A stretch of DNA of 20,956 nucleotides from Sediminibacterium sp. (GCA_023263235.1 JALQXE010000094.1:1-20956), one strand, 5' to 3'; shown: positions 7,884 through 16,731, numbered from the stretch's first letter. Numbers and translations: made by a program. Notes: generated by a model not told the origin, from the sequence alone.

Positions 7884-9485
7884 ATGAAATGTAACGCTAC
7901 AAAAATACCTTATCAAGATACTGGACTTTTTAGTTCCTTGATAAGCGATTATGTAAATGGCAAGGAAGCTGCAATGAAATTTGTTGCCTATACACCCAAT
8001 TATGAAGGGGTAAAAAAAGCAATAGAAGCAAGAACCCATTTCTCAGTGAATAGATCATTGCTTGTAGAAGTTTTAAGGGCACAATATACCAGCTTAAGTT
8101 CAACAAAAGCAGTAGATGATAATGTAGAGGCATTATTGTCAGAAAATAGTTTTGTGATTACCACTGCACATCAACCCAATATTTTTACGGGCCCTTTATA
8201 CTTTTTTTATAAAATTATTCATGCCATTCAAATAGCTGCTGATTTAAAAAAGCAGTTTCCTGAAAATAATTATGTGCCTGTTTATTATATGGGTGCTGAG
8301 GATGCGGATATTGATGAAGTGGGTAGTTTTTATTTAGGAGGAGACAAATTCCAATGGAAAACTAAGCAAACTGGTGCCATTGGTAGAATGAAAGTGGACG
8401 ATGCCTTGTTAGGGTTGTTAAATGACGTGGAGGGTTATTGGTCCGTGCAAAAAGAGGGTAAAGAAGCTTTGGAAATATTAAAACAAGCGTATCAAAAAGG
8501 GGCTACTATAAATGAAGCTACTTTAAAATTAGTGCATGCATTTTTTGGCAAATATGGATTAGTGGTTATTCAGCCTGACGATGCAAAGCTAAAATCCTGC
8601 TTTATACCAGTAATGGAGAAGGAATTAATGGAGCAGTTTTCGCATAAAGCTTTACTCCCTACAATTTCATTATTGCGTGATCAATACCATGTGCAAACTG
8701 AAGGAAGAAATATTAATTTATTTTATTTAAAGGATCATATTCGCGCGCGTATTAATTTAAATGATGGTGTTTATTCAGTGGTGGATACAGATATTCATTT
8801 TACTCAAACTGAAATCATTGCAGAATTACATGCACATCCTGAAAGGTTTAGTCCTAATGTAATTTTAAGAGGTGTTTATCAGGAAACAATTTTACCTGGT
8901 GTTGTATTTATTGGTGGTGGCGGGGAACTCGCTTATTGGATGGAATTAAAAAATGTGTTTGTTGCGGCGGGTGTTCATTATCCTGTTTTGCAATTAAGAA
9001 ATTCGTTTTTATTTATTAAGCCCAAAATGGCTAAGCAGTGGTCTGATTTACGTTTTACATTAAATGACTTATTTAAAAATACGCTTGAATTAGAAACGAT
9101 GTATGTTAAAGCACATACCCAACATAATTTATCACTAAAAAAGTCTTTACAGGACTTAGACAGTTTATATAAAAATGTTAAAGATCAGGTAGATAAAATT
9201 GATGCCACATTGGGGACGCATGTCTTGAATTTATCCGTTCAATCTGCTAAAAAAATGGCAGAACTAGAAAAGAAAATGCTTAAAGCAGAAAAACGCAAAC
9301 AAGCTGTAGCTATTGAGCGTATTCATCATATTAAAAAAAGCTTATTCCCTTATAATAGTTTACAAGAAAGGGTTGATAATTTTGCAGAATGGGTTGGGGC
9401 TTATGGATTTGCCTGGATAGATGCGGTTGTTGCAAATTCAAATACAATGGAGCAGCATTTTACAATACTCAGTCCAGAGGCTTAA
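7884..9485 (+). CDS. bshC: Bacillithiol biosynthesis cysteine-adding enzyme BshC
   Basis: This 533-residue protein is BshC, thought to catalyse the last step of bacillithiol synthesis, the addition of cysteine to glucosaminyl-malate. Family blocks are the N-terminal KIPYQDTGLFSSLISDYVNG (7-26), TTAHQPNIFTGPLYFFYKI (93-111), and VPVYYMGAEDADIDEVGSFY (131-150), a Rossmann-type nucleotide-binding region. Further blocks are an ILRGVYQETILPGVVFIGGGGELAYW-like segment near 330-355 and a lysine/glutamate-rich coiled coil around 395-480. The length is normal for the family. Upstream in-frame starts are rejected because ATG 7884 gives the expected N-terminus and lies downstream of the likely promoter. 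The partner genes bshA and bshB are not in the window. It converges with purE, with 3 nt between the stop codons. Confidence 0.93.
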   Translation: MKCNATKIPYQDTGLFSSLISDYVNGKEAAMKFVAYTPNYEGVKKAIEARTHFSVNRSLLVEVLRAQYTSLSSTKAVDDNVEALLSENSFVITTAHQPNIFTGPLYFFYKIIHAIQIAADLKKQFPENNYVPVYYMGAEDADIDEVGSFYLGGDKFQWKTKQTGAIGRMKVDDALLGLLNDVEGYWSVQKEGKEALEILKQAYQKGATINEATLKLVHAFFGKYGLVVIQPDDAKLKSCFIPVMEKELMEQFSHKALLPTISLLRDQYHVQTEGRNINLFYLKDHIRARINLNDGVYSVVDTDIHFTQTEIIAELHAHPERFSPNVILRGVYQETILPGVVFIGGGGELAYWMELKNVFVAAGVHYPVLQLRNSFLFIKPKMAKQWSDLRFTLNDLFKNTLELETMYVKAHTQHNLSLKKSLQDLDSLYKNVKDQVDKIDATLGTHVLNLSVQSAKKMAELEKKMLKAEKRKQAVAIERIHHIKKSLFPYNSLQERVDNFAEWVGAYGFAWIDAVVANSNTMEQHFTILSPEA

Positions 9486-9488
9486 TTA

Positions 9489-10007
9489 TTATTTATCAAA
9501 CTCGTTATTAAAGTCGCCTTTCATTTTATCCACCTTGGCTAATACTTCAGATTCCATATTTTGTTTGTAATCTTCCATTGCATTGCCAATTGCAGCGTCA
9601 GCGCTTCCAATAATTTGAGCAGCTAGTAAACCTGCATTTTTTGCACCATTTAATGCAACTGTTGCAACCGGTACGCCACCGGGCATTTGTAAAATAGACA
9701 ATACTGAATCCCAGCCATCAATCGAATTAGAGGATTTAATGGGAACGCCAATTACAGGTAAGCTCGTAATTGCTGCAACCATACCAGGTAAATGAGCTGC
9801 TCCTCCTGCACCTGCAATGATTACTTTAAGTCCTCTTTTTCGTGCATTTTTTGCATATTCCAGCATACGCTCGGGAGTTCTATGCGCAGATACAACTGTA
9901 AGTTCAAAAGGGATATTGAATGTTTTTAAAACATCGGCAGCTGCCTGCATTATGTTTAAGTCACTGTCGCTTCCCATGATAATACCTACAATTGCTGGAT
10001 TGGCCAT
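9489..10007 (-). CDS. purE: N5-carboxyaminoimidazole ribonucleotide mutase PurE
   Basis: This 172-residue protein is class I PurE of de novo purine synthesis, which converts N5-CAIR to CAIR in the cytosol as an octamer. Visible motifs are the substrate phosphate/ribose loop MGSDSD (11-16), SAHRTPERM (40-48), and the glycine-rich [15 protein letters not shown] (65-79). It also has the conserved PVIGVPI and a [11 protein letters not shown] block. Length and motifs are normal. Its partner purK is not adjacent. It has its own -7 element, 15 nt upstream of the ATG, and lies downstream of the fucosidase gene on the same strand with a 44-nt gap. Confidence 0.96.
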   Translation of the reverse strand: MANPAIVGIIMGSDSDLNIMQAAADVLKTFNIPFELTVVSAHRTPERMLEYAKNARKRGLKVIIAGAGGAAHLPGMVAAITSLPVIGVPIKSSNSIDGWDSVLSILQMPGGVPVATVALNGAKNAGLLAAQIIGSADAAIGNAMEDYKQNMESEVLAKVDKMKGDFNNEFDK

Positions 10008-10022
10008 TTTTTTTATTTTTTA

Positions 10023-10030
10023 CAAAGATA
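10023..10030 (-). promoter_or_regulatory. -7 element of purE promoter
   Basis: On the minus strand TATCTTTG is an exact TAnnTTTG match ending 15 nt before the purE ATG, giving a leader of about 10 nt. I see no purine-riboswitch-like structure in this short leader. Confidence 0.6.
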
Positions 10031-10051
10031 AATAAACTATCTCATATGGGT

Positions 10052-11380
10052 TTAAGGCGCTAAATACCCCTCTATATCCTTCAATATTGGACTTGCTTTG
10101 TATTGTGTGAATTGAACGCGGATATATTTTAGTTTTTGAGTAGGGAATTGCATTATTCTTTTATGTCCAATGGTTGTCCCTTTGGCAATGGGATCAAATT
10201 TCTTTAGATTGGTACCACCTGAAATTTCAAAATTCACTACTCTTTGCCCTAAACTAATTTTTTCTTTAAGTACCAAAGTGTTCAAGCTCGCTTCTTTTGA
10301 CAAATGAATTTCTATCGCATCTTTTGTGATTGTGGTTTTTGCACCCTTTAAGATATTTTTGGCAAATGCCTCATCTCTTATTTGTTTAAATTGCATTAAG
10401 GCAGCAGAGTCCACACTTGAAATGAGTCCAGCTCTATTAGGGGGCACATTTAATAACATATTGCCTCCACGCCCTACAGATTTTAAATACAAATCAAAAA
10501 GGGTAGCACCCGATTTTACTGTATTGTCTTCTCCCGGATGAAAGAACCAGCCCTTGCGAATGGATACATCGGCCTCCGCACCTATCCAATTTTTACCATT
10601 GTAATTACCTTGGTTTAATGTGTCATTTGGAGGAGCACCTTCGCCTCTTTTAAACCCTGCAGTATCTAATAAGTTCCAATTGGTCTCCCCAATAATACCA
10701 TTTTCATTGCCTACCCATCTTACATGTGGACCAATATCACTAAAAATAACAAGCTGTGGTTGATAGGCTAAAGCACTGTCCTTAAATCTTGTAAAATCAT
10801 ACACTTGCTTTTTTCCATTGGGACCTTCGCCATTGGCACCATCCCACCATAATTCAAAAAAATTGCCATAATTGGTTAATAATTCTTTCATGGTATTTAT
10901 ATATACCTCATTGTATTTTGGAGTGCCATAATCTGGATGGTTGCGATCCCAAGGTGAAATATAAACACCCATTTCAATGCCTTGTTTTTTACAAGCTTCA
11001 GATAACATTTTTAATACATCTCCTTTTCCATCCATCCACTTACTTTCTCTTACGGTGTGATTACTATACTTACTAGGCCATAAACAAAATCCATCATGAT
11101 GTTTGGCTGTAATAATAATGCCTTTTGCTCCAGCAGCTTTGGCAATACTCGCCCATTGATTACAGTCAATGGCTGTTGGGTTAAATACATTTGGATCCTC
11201 ACTTCCGTGACCCCATTCCAAGTCGGTAAATGTGTTGGGTCCAAAATGCATAAAAAGATAAAATTCTTTATCATGCCAAGCTAGCTGTTCCTTGCTTGGG
11301 GTAGGTCCAAATTTTTCTTGCGCTAAAGTGGGCAAACTAAATATGATGATAAATAAAAAAACTGCAATATTTTTTTTCAT
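10052..11380 (-). CDS. Secreted alpha-L-fucosidase (GH29)
   Basis: This 442-residue glycoside hydrolase family 29 enzyme releases terminal alpha-L-fucose from glycans. A signal peptide (residues 1-21, charged KK then a hydrophobic run ending LPTLAQ) directs it to the periplasm or beyond. The catalytic barrel shows MHFGPNTFTDLEWGHG (44-59), IITAKHHDGFCLWPSKYSNHTV (89-110), and FELWWDG (175-181) with D180 as the expected nucleophile. The HFGxNTFTDxEW form is closer to GH29-B enzymes (alpha-1,3/4-fucosidases) by memory; this is an inference. The last 80-100 residues look like a beta-sandwich tail. An in-frame ATG at 11392 would add MIYI, but it overlaps a perfect palindrome, so ATG 11380 is preferred. 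It lies 35 nt downstream of pdxJ and lacks a TAnnTTTG of its own. Confidence 0.92.
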   Translation of the reverse strand: MKKNIAVFLFIIIFSLPTLAQEKFGPTPSKEQLAWHDKEFYLFMHFGPNTFTDLEWGHGSEDPNVFNPTAIDCNQWASIAKAAGAKGIIITAKHHDGFCLWPSKYSNHTVRESKWMDGKGDVLKMLSEACKKQGIEMGVYISPWDRNHPDYGTPKYNEVYINTMKELLTNYGNFFELWWDGANGEGPNGKKQVYDFTRFKDSALAYQPQLVIFSDIGPHVRWVGNENGIIGETNWNLLDTAGFKRGEGAPPNDTLNQGNYNGKNWIGAEADVSIRKGWFFHPGEDNTVKSGATLFDLYLKSVGRGGNMLLNVPPNRAGLISSVDSAALMQFKQIRDEAFAKNILKGAKTTITKDAIEIHLSKEASLNTLVLKEKISLGQRVVNFEISGGTNLKKFDPIAKGTTIGHKRIMQFPTQKLKYIRVQFTQYKASPILKDIEGYLAP

Positions 11381-11390
11381 GATGTATATC

Positions 11391-11407
11391 ATTGTAAATT
11401 TTACAAT
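11391..11407. promoter_or_regulatory. 17-bp perfect palindrome between pdxJ and the fucosidase gene
   Basis: ATTGTAAATTTTACAAT is an inverted repeat with 8-bp arms around a single central base. It lies 11-27 nt before the chosen fucosidase start and 9 nt after the pdxJ stop codon. The one-base centre fits a DNA operator for a dimeric regulator better than an RNA hairpin. No regulator gene is adjacent, and its function is inferred from shape and position only. Confidence 0.4.
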
Positions 11408-11415
11408 AGAATAAT

Positions 11416-12141
11416 CTATTTATTTTGTAATGCGCGTTTATATATTTGAATGGTATTTTCTATTCCTAAATACAAAGCGTCTGCAATTAATGCATGCCCA
11501 ATGCTCACTTCATTTATACTTGGAATATTTGAAATTAAGTATTGTAAATTAAAGCTATCTAAATCGTGTCCAGCATTAATTCCTAATCCCAATTTGGTTG
11601 CTTCATTGGCAGCAGTAATATATGGCGCTATGGCTTCTTGTTTTTTCCCTTCCGCGAATAGTTTTGCGTAGGCCTCAGTATACAGTTCAATGCGATCTGT
11701 TCCAGTTGTTGCAGCAGCTTTAATCATTTCAATATTAGGGTCAACAAAAATGGAAACACGAATACCTGCATTTTTAAATACGGAAATTATCTCCTTTAAA
11801 TAGGATTGTTCTTTAATGGTATCCCAGCCATGGTCCGATGTAAGTTGATTTAAGGCATCGGGTACTAAAGTAACTTGATGAGGTTTTGTGGCTAAAACTA
11901 GGTCTACAAATTTATGTTCTTTGGGATTTCCCTCAATGTTGAACTCCGTGGTCACAATTTTAGTTAAATCATAAACATCTTGGTAGCGAATATGTCTTTC
12001 ATCCGGTCGTGGATGCACGGTGATACCTTCTGCCCCAAAACGTTCACAATCCATAGCCACTTTTATCAAGTTTGGGTTGTTGCCACCGCGACTATTTCGG
12101 AGGGTAGCTATTTTATTTATGTTTACACTTAAACGAGTCAT
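11416..12141 (-). CDS. pdxJ: Pyridoxine 5'-phosphate synthase PdxJ
   Basis: This 241-residue TIM-barrel enzyme condenses 1-deoxyxylulose 5-phosphate with 3-amino-2-oxopropyl phosphate to pyridoxine 5'-phosphate, in the DXP-dependent vitamin B6 pathway. Family blocks are [15 protein letters not shown] (6-20), [13 protein letters not shown] (39-51) with H43 and R45, FNIEGNP with catalytic E70, SDHGWD, IELYTE and [10 protein letters not shown] with H192. The ORF could be extended 10 codons upstream, but that region is promoter; ATG 12141 gives the canonical N-terminus and length. It is transcribed divergently from the UbiD-family gene, and the fucosidase gene follows 35 nt after its stop, probably by readthrough. 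Confidence 0.96.
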   Translation of the reverse strand: MTRLSVNINKIATLRNSRGGNNPNLIKVAMDCERFGAEGITVHPRPDERHIRYQDVYDLTKIVTTEFNIEGNPKEHKFVDLVLATKPHQVTLVPDALNQLTSDHGWDTIKEQSYLKEIISVFKNAGIRVSIFVDPNIEMIKAAATTGTDRIELYTEAYAKLFAEGKKQEAIAPYITAANEATKLGLGINAGHDLDSFNLQYLISNIPSINEVSIGHALIADALYLGIENTIQIYKRALQNK

Positions 12142-12155
12142 GAGCGAATTTAAGT

Positions 12156-12163
12156 TATTTTTG
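12156..12163 (+). promoter_or_regulatory. -7 element of the UbiD-family gene promoter
   Basis: TATTTTTG, an exact TAnnTTTG, ends 18 nt before ATG 12182. Its predicted start site falls on the opposing pdxJ -7 element at 12169-12176, so the two promoters are interlocked face to face. Confidence 0.6.
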
Positions 12164-12168
12164 CAACT

Positions 12169-12176
12169 CAAATATA
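12169..12176 (-). promoter_or_regulatory. -7 element of pdxJ promoter
   Basis: On the minus strand TATATTTG is an exact TAnnTTTG and ends 27 nt before the pdxJ ATG at 12141. Its upstream half would extend into the first codons of the divergent UbiD-family gene. Confidence 0.6.
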
Positions 12177-12181
12177 CCCAA

Positions 12182-13996
12182 ATGGCTTATTCTAGTTTAG
12201 AGGCTTGTTTATTGGACTTAGAGCGTAATGGTCAATTATTGCGTATTAAAGAGGAGGTAGATCCACATTTGGAAATGGCTGCTATTCATTTGCGTATTTT
12301 TGAGCAAAAAGGTCCAGCTATTTTATTTGAAAAAGTTAAGGGTAGCAAATTTCGTGCTGCTTCCAATATTTTTGGCACGCTGGAGCGAAGTGAATTTATA
12401 TTTAGAAATACATTAAATAGTGTTAAGCAGTTAATTGATATTAAAATAGATCCGACAGCAGCAATTAAAAGTCCGTTAAAATCTTTGTCTGCTTTACCAG
12501 CTGCATTCAATGCTTTGCCAAGAAAAAATCCTATTTCGAAGCCTGTTTTATTTGAAGAGATAAACATTAGTGATTTGCCTTTAATAAAACACTGGCCAAT
12601 GGATGGTGGTGCTTTTGTAACACTTCCTCAAGTGTATACCGAAGATGCAGATAAACCAGGCATTGGAAATTCTAATTTAGGCATGTATCGAATACAATTG
12701 AGTGGTAATGATTATGAATTGAATAAAGAAATTGGATTACATTATCAATTGCATAGAGGAATAGGAGTGCATCAAACAAAAGCAAACAATAAAGGCATGC
12801 CTTTAAAAGTGAGTGTATTTGTGGGTGGTCCTCCTGCACATAGTGTTGCAGCGGTAATGCCATTACCTGAGGGCTTGAGTGAGATGAATTTTGCCGGCGT
12901 ACTCGCTGGTAAAAGATTTAATTATACCTATGTTGATGGATATTGCGTGAGTACCGATGCCGATTTTGTAATTACCGGTGAAGTATATCCAAATGAAAAT
13001 AAACCCGAAGGCCCTTTTGGGGATCATTTGGGATATTATAGTTTGCAACATGATTTTCCATTAATGAAAGTGCATAAAGTATATGCAAGAAAGAATGCAA
13101 TCTGGGCTTTCACGGTGGTTGGAAGACCTCCGCAGGAAGATACAAGTTTTGGACAATTAATTCACTCTATGACAGGTGCTGCAGTATCCAATGAAATTCC
13201 AGGATTAAAAGAAGTTCATGCAGTTGATGCAGCAGGAGTTCATCCCTTGTTGTTGGCTATAGGCAGTGAAAGGTACACCCCATATTTACAAACTCAAAAG
13301 CCAGCGGAAATTTTAACCATTGCCAATCATATTTTAGGTACCGGGCAACTAAGTTTGGCCAAGTTTTTATGGATTACTGCACAAGAGGCAAATGCAAAAA
13401 CAAAATTAGATACGCATAAAGAAGCGGAGTTTTTTGCCTACATGCTAGAACGCATGGACTTTAGTAGAGATTTTCATTTTTATACCAACACCACCATTGA
13501 CACTCTAGATTATTCAGGTGAAAATTTAAACAGTGGATCTAAGTTGGTATTGGCTGCTTATGGTAATACAAAAAGAGCCTTAACTAATATGGTGCCTGAT
13601 GCAATACAAAATCTTAATGCAGACGCGTATTTAGTTATGCCTGGAGTGATTGCATTGAATGCAGCAAAAATGAATACGGGTTTATTGCAAACTTTATTAA
13701 ATGGATTAGGGGCAGATTTACTTGAAAAACAAGGAATCGCCCTTTTGGTATTAACCGAAGATTCTGAATGGATGGCTAGTAATGTAAATAATTTTTTATG
13801 GGCTGCTTTTACGAGAGCCAACCCTTCACATGATATTGATGGTATTGATGCTTTTGTTGAAAATAAACACTGGGGTTGTAAAGGCCCCATGATTATAGAT
13901 GCAACCATTAAAAAACATCATGCACCACCCGTTGTTAAAGATCCTGTAGTTGAAAAAAGAGTAGACGCGATTTTAGCCAAGTATGGGTACTCATAA
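12182..13996 (+). CDS. UbiD family decarboxylase
   Basis: This 604-residue protein belongs to the UbiD family of prenylated-FMN-dependent (de)carboxylases acting on aromatic or unsaturated acids. Visible blocks include NLGMYRIQ (165-172), the [10 protein letters not shown] segment (186-195), VFVGGPPAH (212-220), [12 protein letters not shown] (275-286), and the [17 protein letters not shown] segment. In Bacteroidota such long UbiD proteins are often annotated as menaquinone-pathway (futalosine route) decarboxylases; whether that holds here is an inference, as no mqn or ubiX-like gene is in the window. An in-frame extension back to 12020 would lie antisense to pdxJ and cross its own promoter, so ATG 12182 is chosen. 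It converges with the DUF2452 gene, with one base between the stop codons. Confidence 0.9.
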   Translation: MAYSSLEACLLDLERNGQLLRIKEEVDPHLEMAAIHLRIFEQKGPAILFEKVKGSKFRAASNIFGTLERSEFIFRNTLNSVKQLIDIKIDPTAAIKSPLKSLSALPAAFNALPRKNPISKPVLFEEINISDLPLIKHWPMDGGAFVTLPQVYTEDADKPGIGNSNLGMYRIQLSGNDYELNKEIGLHYQLHRGIGVHQTKANNKGMPLKVSVFVGGPPAHSVAAVMPLPEGLSEMNFAGVLAGKRFNYTYVDGYCVSTDADFVITGEVYPNENKPEGPFGDHLGYYSLQHDFPLMKVHKVYARKNAIWAFTVVGRPPQEDTSFGQLIHSMTGAAVSNEIPGLKEVHAVDAAGVHPLLLAIGSERYTPYLQTQKPAEILTIANHILGTGQLSLAKFLWITAQEANAKTKLDTHKEAEFFAYMLERMDFSRDFHFYTNTTIDTLDYSGENLNSGSKLVLAAYGNTKRALTNMVPDAIQNLNADAYLVMPGVIALNAAKMNTGLLQTLLNGLGADLLEKQGIALLVLTEDSEWMASNVNNFLWAAFTRANPSHDIDGIDAFVENKHWGCKGPMIIDATIKKHHAPPVVKDPVVEKRVDAILAKYGYS

Positions 13997-13997
13997 T

Positions 13998-14789
13998 TTA
14001 GCATTCTACCCAAGTATGGTCGGCCAATAATTTTACCGTTGCAATAAATTGCGCAAAAGGACCAGAACCGCCTCCCCATTCAGATGGAGCTACTAATGAA
14101 AGTACATGTGCGCCATCGGTTTTTTCATACACGTGATATACTTGTCCAATTTGTGGTTTGAAAGTTATTTTAGCTTCATAAATCATTAAGCTCAATTCTT
14201 TTCTCTTTCGTATTTCCTGTGCCTGTCTCGCCAATAATTCTATTTGTTCTTTTATTTGATTTAACTGCATGTTGGTTTGGTCCTCCATTGCAGATAAGGC
14301 TTTATGTTTAATGACGCCTTCTTTGGTGGGTCGAATAGCAACGCTTCCAGCAGAAGATGCATAGGGTAGTACACTTAATTGTTTATGATACACCTCGGTA
14401 TTTTTAAATTCAGTGCCATCTGCTTTACAGCCATAGTGGCTAACTTTTAAGAAACCATTGGCTAAAATTTCATGCACAACTTTTAATGTTAATTGTTCAT
14501 TTTTATAAAATTGAACGGTTAAACATGAAGCATTTTTTATTTCAGCAGCCACTGCATCCGCCAAGTCTTTATTTTCAAAATCATGAAGTTCGCCATTAGG
14601 ATTCACTTGGTATTGAGCATAAAAAGCTTCATTTTCTATACTTACCCAATTGTGACTAAAGCTTAGATAATGACCTGCATGCACTGTTTCAATTTTATAA
14701 TTACCTGATTTAGGTACGATTTGATACTCGAAATCACATTTCTCGGGAAATAATTGCCAACTGGCTAAAAAATTGTATGCTTGAACCAT
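13998..14789 (-). CDS. Two-domain protein: unknown N-terminal domain plus DUF2452
   Basis: This 263-residue protein has a recognisable C-terminal DUF2452 domain, about residues 138-258. It starts at LPYASSAGSVAI and carries an amphipathic helix rich in Q and E (AMEDQTNMQLNQIKEQIELLARQAQEI split over 167-193), then IYEAKITFKPQIGQVYHVYE and VLSLVAPSEWG. DUF2452 proteins have no assigned biochemical function that I know of; human C1orf50 belongs to the same family. The first 135 residues are a separate, beta-rich domain starting NFLASWQLFPEKCDFEY. It has alternating hydrophobic strands that faintly resemble lipocalin-like folds, a weak inference. There is no signal peptide or membrane segment, so it is probably cytosolic. 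It has its own -7 element overlapping the stop codon of the upstream outer-membrane gene. Confidence 0.75.
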   Translation of the reverse strand: MVQAYNFLASWQLFPEKCDFEYQIVPKSGNYKIETVHAGHYLSFSHNWVSIENEAFYAQYQVNPNGELHDFENKDLADAVAAEIKNASCLTVQFYKNEQLTLKVVHEILANGFLKVSHYGCKADGTEFKNTEVYHKQLSVLPYASSAGSVAIRPTKEGVIKHKALSAMEDQTNMQLNQIKEQIELLARQAQEIRKRKELSLMIYEAKITFKPQIGQVYHVYEKTDGAHVLSLVAPSEWGGGSGPFAQFIATVKLLADHTWVEC

Positions 14790-14823
14790 ATTTATATAAC
14801 AAATTAGGGGCTAAAAAGTTGAG

Positions 14824-14831
14824 CAAATTTA
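14824..14831 (-). promoter_or_regulatory. -7 element of the DUF2452 gene promoter
   Basis: On the minus strand TAAATTTG is an exact TAnnTTTG and ends 34 nt before ATG 14789. It overlaps the stop codon of the upstream outer-membrane gene (TAA at 14831-14829). Confidence 0.5.
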
Positions 14832-16664
14832 GTTTACTTGAACAAAATCGGGCTTGCTTAACAGGGTTGAATTGTATTTAAATTTAAGATTGGTAGTGAT
14901 GCTAATATTCCACGGACTTAATTGAAGATTGGTTCTTGGAAAATAAAAACCTTTTATCTCCACCGTGCCAAATACGAGGCTTTCATTTCTTATTCTACTG
15001 CCTGCTCCAACAGATGAATAGATATCACCATTGGCAATGTGCTCCCCAACTGTTCTTATATATGTTACATTAGCAAATACAAATGGAGATTGTCTGAAAC
15101 CATAAAATGAATTTGAATTATACCAAATAGATTCCCAGTTGGCAGTAAAGCGGGTGCCGCCTCTTATTCTTTCTTTGTTGAGTTGCGGGATACCATAAAT
15201 ACTATTAATTAGTAAGGCGTCATTGAATTTATTTTTAAGCGTTTCGGCAAAACTTACGCTTAAAATACTTCGGTATTTATATCCACTTTCTAAGTAATGC
15301 AGCTTTGAAATTTTTTCAAAATTAGCTAGTATTTTAAAGTCTACTATTTCTTTATTTGCGTAACTCGTTCCAGTGTTAAGTACAAAATGTCTAAAACTTT
15401 CGTTGTTTAAAAATTTATTTGATTCCCAAGTAAAGCCTAAATAAGGAAGTCTTTCACTTTCTCTTTGATAATGACCTGCTGTAATCGTCAATGATTTTCC
15501 AGTTGGTAAATCCTCATTTCTTCCAAAACCATATAAATATTGTGTTCTAATAATTTTTTGTTTAAATAAAGTGTATGAAAATAAATTGGCAATTACGTTT
15601 TGATAGTTTTTATCAAATTGAAGAAGATAGGCATTAGGGCGATTTTTAAACTGATTGTCCAAATAACGGTATTGCAAAAAATGTCTAAAATTTTCATTGC
15701 TAAAAGTCCAAGGTTTATGGAATAATTGATAACCTATCCACATGTCAAAATGAGCACGTTCATATTTTAAGTTAGCATTGTACAATGAATCGCTCCATTT
15801 ATTAGGGAATACATTTTTGTTTTGTGATCGTCCCCATTCAAATCCCCCCGTCCATTTACTTAATGGACTTAATAGTGGAAGATTCCCTTTTACATATACA
15901 TTGGAAGCCGAGGTTTCAAAGTTGGCATAGTTGTTTTCTAGCGTGTTGGCGCCTAAATTTAAATCAAAGAAACTCCCTGAAATATTTCGGGCGATATAAT
16001 TTATTCCCCATCCTGCTTTTTCTAATCTATTTATATCAAAATTGTGATGGATACTTAAAGCATTGCCCTTATCATTTATATTTTCAGCAGAAGCACTAGC
16101 GTCATATGCGTTTATTTTTTTTAGTTGTAAGCTACCACCTAAAGGAAATACATCTTTTGTAATTACATACAAGTCCACACTGTTGCTATCATTAATCAAT
16201 GGGAATGCAACTATTCTTGCATCTTGAATATAATTTAAATCTCTTAACCATTTTTCATTATAGGCAATAATTAGTGGGTTCAGGTATTCGTTTTCACGAA
16301 AGAATAAATTCTTTTTAATGGTTACTTCTTTTGTATAGTTGTGCAGTTTGCTTGCCGCTCTTGTAATAAATTTTGAATTACTGGCAACTTCCTCAAATCC
16401 GGCATTACCAAAATGCCTGTGTTCTATTTGAATACTATTTATTCTCTTTCCTTCCTGGTTTGCAATTGAACTGATGGACTTGTCAATAGCAATACTGGTA
16501 GAGTCAATTAATGGATTGGGCTTCCCTTTAAACTTTCGAATAAAGCTCATCAGTAAAGAGCTGTCTTTTGAATTTACAATATTTTGTTCCGATCTTTTGA
16601 TTTGAGCAAAAGAAATATAGGTTGTCAATATTAAAAGGGAAAGCAGGGTGATTCGGATTTGCAT
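14829..16664 (-). CDS. BamA/TamA-like outer-membrane beta-barrel protein with one POTRA-like domain
   Basis: This 611-residue protein begins with a signal peptide (residues 1-20, ending TYISFA before QIKRS). A low-complexity linker follows, then a POTRA-like segment at about 75-175: INSIQIEHRHFG, LHNYTKEVTIKKNLFF, WLRDLNYIQDARIVAFP and VDLYVITKD. This alpha/beta pattern is shared with BamA, TamA and FhaC. The remaining roughly 435 residues alternate polar and hydrophobic residues with many aromatics, consistent with about 16 transmembrane strands. It could be an Omp85-like assembly factor or transporter accessory; the specific role cannot be told. It has only one POTRA, against five in canonical BamA, so it is unlikely to be the essential BamA. 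The C-terminus ends FVQVN rather than in the usual aromatic residue. Confidence 0.7.
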   Translation of the reverse strand: MQIRITLLSLLILTTYISFAQIKRSEQNIVNSKDSSLLMSFIRKFKGKPNPLIDSTSIAIDKSISSIANQEGKRINSIQIEHRHFGNAGFEEVASNSKFITRAASKLHNYTKEVTIKKNLFFRENEYLNPLIIAYNEKWLRDLNYIQDARIVAFPLINDSNSVDLYVITKDVFPLGGSLQLKKINAYDASASAENINDKGNALSIHHNFDINRLEKAGWGINYIARNISGSFFDLNLGANTLENNYANFETSASNVYVKGNLPLLSPLSKWTGGFEWGRSQNKNVFPNKWSDSLYNANLKYERAHFDMWIGYQLFHKPWTFSNENFRHFLQYRYLDNQFKNRPNAYLLQFDKNYQNVIANLFSYTLFKQKIIRTQYLYGFGRNEDLPTGKSLTITAGHYQRESERLPYLGFTWESNKFLNNESFRHFVLNTGTSYANKEIVDFKILANFEKISKLHYLESGYKYRSILSVSFAETLKNKFNDALLINSIYGIPQLNKERIRGGTRFTANWESIWYNSNSFYGFRQSPFVFANVTYIRTVGEHIANGDIYSSVGAGSRIRNESLVFGTVEIKGFYFPRTNLQLSPWNISITTNLKFKYNSTLLSKPDFVQVN

Positions 16665-16690
16665 TATGCGCTATTCAAATTCTATACCCT

Positions 16691-16698
16691 CAAAATTA
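16691..16698 (-). promoter_or_regulatory. -7 element of the outer-membrane protein gene promoter
   Basis: On the minus strand TAATTTTG is an exact TAnnTTTG, ending 26 nt before ATG 16664. No -33 TTG is visible at normal spacing. Confidence 0.5.
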
Positions 16699-16731
16699 CT
16701 AATTAAGTAGGTAAAAGGCTACAATTGCTTG

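Noticed and set aside
12020..12181. 54-residue extension of the UbiD-family protein overlapping pdxJ
   Set aside because: It is antisense to conserved pdxJ codons and upstream of the -7 element at 12156-12163.
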